From assembly GCF_001050275.1 (NCBI RefSeq), contig NZ_BBYA01000009.1, forward strand, positions 124,001-188,000: a stretch of 64,000 bases of DNA, written 5' to 3'. The notes beneath the pieces are model-generated. The model made no database searches. It was not told the DNA's origin and saw nothing but the letters and a program-made list of their open reading frames with translations. The position numbers and the translations under genes are program-made. Source of the stretch: Leptolinea tardivitalis (GTDB lineage: Bacteria > Chloroflexota > Anaerolineae > Anaerolineales > Anaerolineaceae). Shown piece by piece: positions 60,403 through 64,000 of the stretch. Within the stretch, counting starts at the first letter, position 1. Each line of letters begins with the position of its first letter.

Positions 60403-60996
60403 ATGCCGCGCGGATTTACCCCCACCCAGACTCAAAACATCACCCGCAGGCTGATGGATGCTGCCCGAGAGATGGCCCAACAAACCGGCGTGCGCAAAAC
60501 GTCGGTTGAATCGTTGACCCGGGCAGCGAACATTTCCACCGGGGCGTTCTATCATTTCTTTCCGTCCAAAGAAGCCCTGTTTTTCAGAGTGTTTGAAGAG
60601 CTGGAAACTTCTCTGAAAGACGAATTTCTTGATTTGATAGAACCCCTGCCGCATGGTGACAGGTCTGCGCTGAAACAGGCAGTAATGACCATGTTGTCAT
60701 CTGAAAAAATGAACCGGCTGGTATCCTTTATCCGGCGGGAAGAGATGGATTACCTTTTACTCAATCTCGAACCGGCAAGTCTGCTGGAGCATCAGCAATC
60801 TGACCGCGAATATATGCAGCAGGTTCTCGATATTCTATCCCTGCGGGGTTTTCGCTCCACGGGGGATGCCAGCCGGGTGAATAACTACATTCAGGCGTTG
60901 TTCCTGCTGATGTTTGACCGCAGTCAGTTCCAGCCTGATGCAGACCGCATCCTTTCCAGTTTCGTCGGTGCCATGCTGACCGATTTATTTGGATAA
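60403..60996 (+). CDS. TetR family transcriptional regulator
   Basis: 197 residues. Helix-turn-helix: MDAAREMAQQTGVRKTSVES then LTRAANISTGAFYHFFPSKE, ALFFRVFEEL. The C-terminal domain (MNRLVSFIRREEMDYLLLNL) is of unknown ligand. AAAGGG lies seven bases before the ATG. It heads a three-gene operon with a methyltransferase six bases later and an ATC-hydrolase-like gene, and very probably represses it through the palindrome at 60360-60390. Confidence 0.92.
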   Translation: MPRGFTPTQTQNITRRLMDAAREMAQQTGVRKTSVESLTRAANISTGAFYHFFPSKEALFFRVFEELETSLKDEFLDLIEPLPHGDRSALKQAVMTMLSSEKMNRLVSFIRREEMDYLLLNLEPASLLEHQQSDREYMQQVLDILSLRGFRSTGDASRVNNYIQALFLLMFDRSQFQPDADRILSSFVGAMLTDLFG

Positions 60997-61002
60997 ACTA
61001 CC

Positions 61003-61608
61003 ATGACCGATTGGAAAAACACCTGTTTTTATCCGATGATGAATCGGGCGATGAGCACTCCTATCTATGCAAACCTGCGAAAGGAAGTCCTTTCAACAGC
61101 TTCAGGAAATATCCTGGAAATAGGTTTCGGATCGGGACTGAACCTTCCATATTATCCTGCTGATGTACATGCCATTACAGCGGTGGATGTCAGCCGGACG
61201 GAACCGGCTGCCCGCCGGTCTGATCTGGCAGTCGATTTCCACCAGACTCCGGCTGAATCCCTGCCCTTTCCAGACGGAACCTTTGATACGGTCGTCAGCA
61301 CCTTCACCCTGTGCAGCGTTTCTGATGTACAGCGCTCACTGGCCGAAATTCGGCGGGTGTTGAAACCTGGTGGACGATTCCTTTTTGCAGAACACGGCCG
61401 GAGCTGGAACAAAGGGATGGTCTGGGTACAGCACCTGACCAATCCTTTATACCGCCTGTTTGCGGCCGGCTGTAATGTCAACCGCAACTTTCCTGTGGAA
61501 TTCACCCGCAGCGGCCTGATTGTGACTGCCATGCGGCAGGTCTACAATCCCGAAGAATCGATCTCGGGTTACTACTACATCGGATCGGCTCTAAAGGTGA
61601 CAGAATAG
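61003..61608 (+). CDS. Class I methyltransferase, METTL7/PLMT-like
   Basis: 201 residues. NILEIGFGSGLNLPYYPADV is motif I in the form E-I-G-x-G-x-G-x-N-L-P-x-Y typical of thiol- and phospholipid-methyltransferase-like proteins; ITAVDVSRTEPAARRS gives the ribose-binding Asp, and FDTVVSTFTLCSVSDVQRSL then RRVLKPGGRFLFAEHG follow. Eukaryotic METTL7 relatives methylate small thiols. Together with the next gene, an ATC-hydrolase-like protein that in the known family releases a thiol, a pathway of ring opening and S-methylation can be imagined (inference). Confidence 0.88.
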   Translation: MTDWKNTCFYPMMNRAMSTPIYANLRKEVLSTASGNILEIGFGSGLNLPYYPADVHAITAVDVSRTEPAARRSDLAVDFHQTPAESLPFPDGTFDTVVSTFTLCSVSDVQRSLAEIRRVLKPGGRFLFAEHGRSWNKGMVWVQHLTNPLYRLFAAGCNVNRNFPVEFTRSGLIVTAMRQVYNPEESISGYYYIGSALKVTE

Positions 61609-61620
61609 GAGCAGCACAGA

Positions 61621-62292
61621 ATGTTCAAAATCAAGACGTGGATTATTTTCACTTTCATGACGGTCATGGCGCGGGCGGATATCATCCGGCTGTACGGCCG
61701 GGAGTTTTACTCCCGGTTTGTGCAGGAATCCCGGAAGGAACTGCGTTCCATCCTTAACGAGACACCCGATATCGGAGACAGTGTTTTCAGCCTGAATTAT
61801 CACTATGGACCGTGTTATTTCTCGTGGTACAGGGCTTTTCGCTCGCTGGGTATCGAAAAGGAAGCCGCGTTGCAGCATATCTGGCTGATCAACGAAGCCA
61901 TGGTCAGGCCGCTGCCAAAGTTCGTGCTGCACTGGTTTGCCAGAGCCATGTACCTGGGTGAATTCCGGCGCAAGGCGGCCGAAGCTGAAAAGCGCGGCAA
62001 GGCCGGTCAGCTTCACCCGTTTGACTGGCGTATCGAGTATATGGATATAGACAGGCACACCTTTGGTATCAATATTTACGAATGTGCCATGTTGAAGCTG
62101 GCGGATAAATTCGGGTACCGTGAGCTTTTCCCTACCATTTGCCGCATGGATTACCTGTTTTCACACTATTTTGACAACGGCTTCACTCGAACCGGCACAC
62201 TGGCTGACGGGAACGCCTGCTGCGACTGTGTGTATGAATATCCGGGCAGGTGTGAGTGGTCGCCCGAAAAGGGATTCGAGACCCGAAAGTAG
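61621..62292 (+). CDS. L-2-amino-thiazoline-4-carboxylate hydrolase-like protein
   Basis: 223 residues, without signal peptide. It aligns with the protein at 14161-14955 over its C-terminal half: E-C155 in NIYECAMLKL, C174-R-M-D177-Y in TICRMDYLFS, GFTRTGTLADGNACCDC (about 187-203), against EC, MCLGDYPISQ and GLVRTTTLGNG-x-x-x-CD in the other. The shared pattern EC-x3-K ... EL-x4-C-x2-DY-x2-S ... G-x2-RT-x-TL-x2-G-x3-CD defines the family. AGGAG lies eight bases before the ATG. Last gene of the TetR/methyltransferase operon. The true substrate is unknown. Confidence 0.75.
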   Translation: MFKIKTWIIFTFMTVMARADIIRLYGREFYSRFVQESRKELRSILNETPDIGDSVFSLNYHYGPCYFSWYRAFRSLGIEKEAALQHIWLINEAMVRPLPKFVLHWFARAMYLGEFRRKAAEAEKRGKAGQLHPFDWRIEYMDIDRHTFGINIYECAMLKLADKFGYRELFPTICRMDYLFSHYFDNGFTRTGTLADGNACCDCVYEYPGRCEWSPEKGFETRK

Positions 62293-62300
62293 ATACTATC

Positions 62301-62820
62301 GGGCGGGATCGCTTTTGTTCCCACCATAGTAATTTCTATCCGATGACCATATGGTTGAGCGAGATGCCTGTTTGACAGGTCACCCGGTATGTGGCTTGAA
62401 ATCTCATAGGGTGGGATCGCTTTTGATCCCACCACATTAATTTTATCCGATGACCATATGGTTGAGCGAGACGCCTGGTTTGACAGGTCACCCGGTATAC
62501 GGGTTGAAGTCTCATAGGGTGGGATCGCTTTTGTTCCCACCATAGTAATTTCTATCCGATGACCATATGGTTGAGCGAGATGCCCGTTTGACAGGTCACC
62601 CGGTATGTGGCTTGAAATCTCATAGGGTGGGATCGCTTTTGATCCCACCACATTAATTTTATCCGATGACCACATGGTTGAGCGAGACGCCTGGTTGAAA
62701 GGTCACCCGGTATACGGGTTGAAGTCTCATAGGGTGGGATCGCTTTTGATCCCACCCTATTAATTTCTTTCCGGTGGTCTTTTGGATGAAAAAAGCCCGT
62801 TTGACAGGTCACCCGGTATT
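62301..62820. repeat. Tandem 108-bp hairpin repeat, alternating subtypes
   Basis: GGGATCGCTTTT recurs at 62305, 62413, 62521, 62629 and 62736, so four units of 108, 108, 108 and 107 bases and a diverged fifth. Each has the hairpin GGTGGGATC-GCTTTT-GATCCCACC (or a variant with TTCCCACC), then GACCATATGGTTGAGCGAG, GACAGGTCACCCGGTAT and a CTCATAG end. Units one and three share one subtype (CATAGTAATTTC, GGCTTGAAATC) and units two and four another (CACATTAATTTT, CGGGTTGAAGTC), so a 216-bp pair was duplicated. Because 108 is a multiple of three, the minus strand stays open across several units, but this is a by-product. Confidence 0.88.
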
Positions 62821-62847
62821 TTGACATGGATCGAATGGACAGAATCA

Positions 62848-62923
62848 GGTGGGTTGAAGGCTCTCCATGTTTGGCAAAGCTCTTTCAAATGGACAGGGTT
62901 TTCAAATGTGCCTTCAACCCACC
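62848..62923. repeat. 14-bp inverted repeat flanking 48 bp, related to the hairpin repeat
   Basis: GGTGGGTTGAAGGC (62848-62861) and GCCTTCAACCCACC (62910-62923) are perfect reverse complements. The outer GGTGGG/CCCACC and the following CCTAT match the ends of the hairpin in the adjacent tandem repeat, but the inside is different. It could be a longer, non-autonomous relative of that element. Confidence 0.75.
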
Positions 62924-62970
62924 CTATAAGAATTGTGCTGTGTTATCAACGGTACGGCACTCAAGGCAAT

Positions 62971-63525
62971 GTCTCAATGCCCTGACGGGCATTTATTGTT
63001 TTTAACTGATGACTTAGAATCACTGTACAAAATTGGTCGTCGTCTCAATGCCCTGACGGGCATTTATTGTTTTTAACGAGCGGTTGCCGGAATTTGCTCT
63101 TAGTAAGCCCCGCTGTCCGTCTCAATGCCCTGACGGGCATTTATTGTTTTTAACACGACCGTAGACATACCGGGTCTACGGCCAGAGCAAAGAGGGTCTC
63201 AATGCCCTGACGGGCATTTATTGTTTTTAACGCAACCCGGGGCAGTTGTCTAATGATTTAGAAGAATTAGGTCTCAATGCCCTGACGGGCATTTATTGTT
63301 TTTAACAAAGATGGATTACTTGGAGCCTTGTGGCTCATAGCGGTAAGTCTCAATGCCCTGACGGGCATTTATTGTTTTTAACCAATTGTGAATAACCGGA
63401 TTGATGTGATTCGTTTCGTCTCAATGCCCTGACGGGCATTTATTGTTTTTAACCAGCGAGAACTTACGCTTAATCAACTTTTTGGTATCGTCTCAATGCC
63501 CTGACGGGCATTTATTGTTTTTAAC
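62971..63525 (-). CRISPR. CRISPR array, 8 identical 36-bp repeats, 7 spacers
   Basis: Repeats start at 62971, 63042, 63119, 63196, 63271, 63347, 63418 and 63490 and appear identical. Spacers are 35, 41, 41, 39, 40, 35 and 36 bases. On the plus strand the repeat begins GTCTCAATGCCC and ends TTGTTTTTAAC; on the minus strand it begins GTTAAAAACAA and ends CATTGAGAC. ATTGAGAC at the 3' end is the usual 5' handle of crRNAs cut by Cas6 in type I-B/III systems, so transcription probably runs leftward. A 7-bp stem (AATGCCC / GGGCATT) lies inside the repeat. No cas gene is visible on either side within the window. Confidence 0.97.
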
Positions 63526-63653
63526 CGTGATGCGCTCTTTTCTTTTAATATATTCCTCTGGACGCGCACCCCACATGGAAATTATACCGGATATTCCATT
63601 TTTGGGAGGGGGGGTGCGCGAAAAGATTACGGGATATCTGGCATCGAATGTCA
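63526..63653 (-). promoter_or_regulatory. Probable CRISPR leader with a large inverted repeat
   Basis: If the array is read leftward, this 128-bp stretch is the leader. On the minus strand it has TATAAT (within CGGTATAATTTCC, about 63580-63590) some 60 bases before the first repeat. That -10 box is enclosed by a perfect 10-bp inverted repeat, CGCGCACCCC (63563-63572) and GGGGTGCGCG (63611-63620). The part next to the repeat is AT-rich, as leaders usually are. Confidence 0.6.
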
Positions 63654-64000
63654 TCACGAGGGTTTCTCCTCCTGTACCGCAACTATACTGGCTTCCGCCA
63701 GCTTAAGCTCGGCCAGCTCCAGGTTTTCCACCCCCTCGCGGTACGCCCCGGCCACCAGCGCGGCGCCAATCAGCATAACGTAGAAACCGACGGCCAGCGG
63801 CAGGAGGACGATCAGGCAGATCAGCACGATGGTCATGGAAAAAATCTGGCTGACAATGTAAACCAACCCCATCAGGCCGGTGATCACCAGCAGGGCAATG
63901 AGAAATCCTCCGGTGTTAGCGCGGAAGATTTTCCACCAGCCGGTGAAATCAAACCCAGCGGAAAACGAATCACGGGCTACGGTGTGTCCCAGTGCGGCCG
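63654..64000 (-). CDS. DUF4013 family membrane protein, C-terminal part
   Basis: The last 115 residues of a gene that runs off the right edge. It begins in view with LGHTVARDSFSAGFDFTGWW then KIFRANTGGFLIALLVITGL, the ARDSF-x-x-GF and W-x-IFRAN block of DUF4013, and has two or three membrane spans (GLVYIVSQIFSMTIVLICLI, LLPLAVGFYVMLIGAALVAG). The end is a charged tail (LELAELKLAEASIVAVQEEK). DUF4013 proteins are polytopic membrane proteins of unknown function, common in Chloroflexota and archaea. Confidence 0.82.
   Translation of the reverse strand, partial: AALGHTVARDSFSAGFDFTGWWKIFRANTGGFLIALLVITGLMGLVYIVSQIFSMTIVLICLIVLLPLAVGFYVMLIGAALVAGAYREGVENLELAELKLAEASIVAVQEEKPS

Noticed and set aside
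62166-62675. Long minus-strand reading frame (about 169 codons) through the tandem repeats
   Set aside because: It is open only because the 108-bp repeat length is divisible by three; its start lies in a repeat and its end runs antisense into a real gene.
1-64000. tRNA, rRNA, prophage, integrase or insertion sequence
   Set aside because: Looked for T-loop motifs, transposase and integrase motifs by eye and found none convincing; a covariance-model search would be needed to exclude a tRNA.

Overview
The window looks like a stretch of chromosome from a member of the Chloroflexota, most likely class Anaerolineae. This is inferred from the mix of families and not from a marker gene: DUF4332 and DUF4013 proteins, exported WD40 proteins, Thr/Pro/Ser-rich lipoproteins, a CstA transporter, many small one-domain enzymes and moderate GC. 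No rRNA or tRNA was recognised. There is no phage block, conjugation module or insertion sequence. Most genes are intact, most lie on the minus strand, and many are separated by clear hairpin terminators.

Region by region. 1-12.4 kb: a partial methyltransferase, a decayed glyoxalase (VOC) gene, DegV, a frameshifted membrane protein, homoserine dehydrogenase, a pair of small related proteins (4627-5513), an intact VOC protein behind a 41-bp palindrome, an alpha/alpha-toroid protein, a membrane gene interrupted by one UGA, then TrmO-like, DUF4332, MerR, LCMT-type methyltransferase, YqfO-like and 2H phosphoesterase genes. 12.4-18.9 kb: a six-gene minus-strand cluster of response regulator, histidine kinase, serine hydrolase, exported ATC-hydrolase-like protein, ABC ATPase and ABC permease, which has the form of a peptide-antibiotic sensing and detoxification locus. 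18.9-24.2 kb: metallophosphoesterase, PhzF, a Doc/AbrB toxin-antitoxin pair with two tandem operators, and a run of small stress or repair-type enzymes (YdeI, DinB, nitroreductase, TfoX, deaminase).

24.2-35.3 kb: HEAT-repeat protein, MFS pump, patatin, two TetR regulators with visible operators, and a TetR-permease-ATPase-ATPase-HlyD efflux operon; then a second MFS protein and ketopantoate reductase. 35.3-45.1 kb: an MMPL exporter with an exported WD40 partner and a divergent MerR regulator whose likely operator overlaps the transcription start, a lipoprotein, and CstA with a structured leader. 45.5-58.8 kb: CsaA, two SDRs, a tandem palindromic repeat (46775-47150), AIM24, two methyltransferases, nitroreductase, CPBP protease, several small membrane proteins, TMEM175 channel, and an SDR/RpiR/cupin operon. 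59-64 kb: membrane-anchored hydrolase, a TetR/methyltransferase/ATC-hydrolase-like operon, a 108-bp tandem hairpin repeat, and an 8-repeat CRISPR array without cas genes in view, running up to a partial DUF4013 gene.

The most interesting themes are: two separate loci built around ATC-hydrolase-like proteins, one exported and coupled to two-component/ABC genes, one cytoplasmic and coupled to TetR plus a methyltransferase; a cas-less CRISPR array next to a hairpin repeat array; the small paralogous pair at 4.6-5.5 kb; and three genes caught in the act of decay. All functions are inferred by reading motifs by eye, without database searches.
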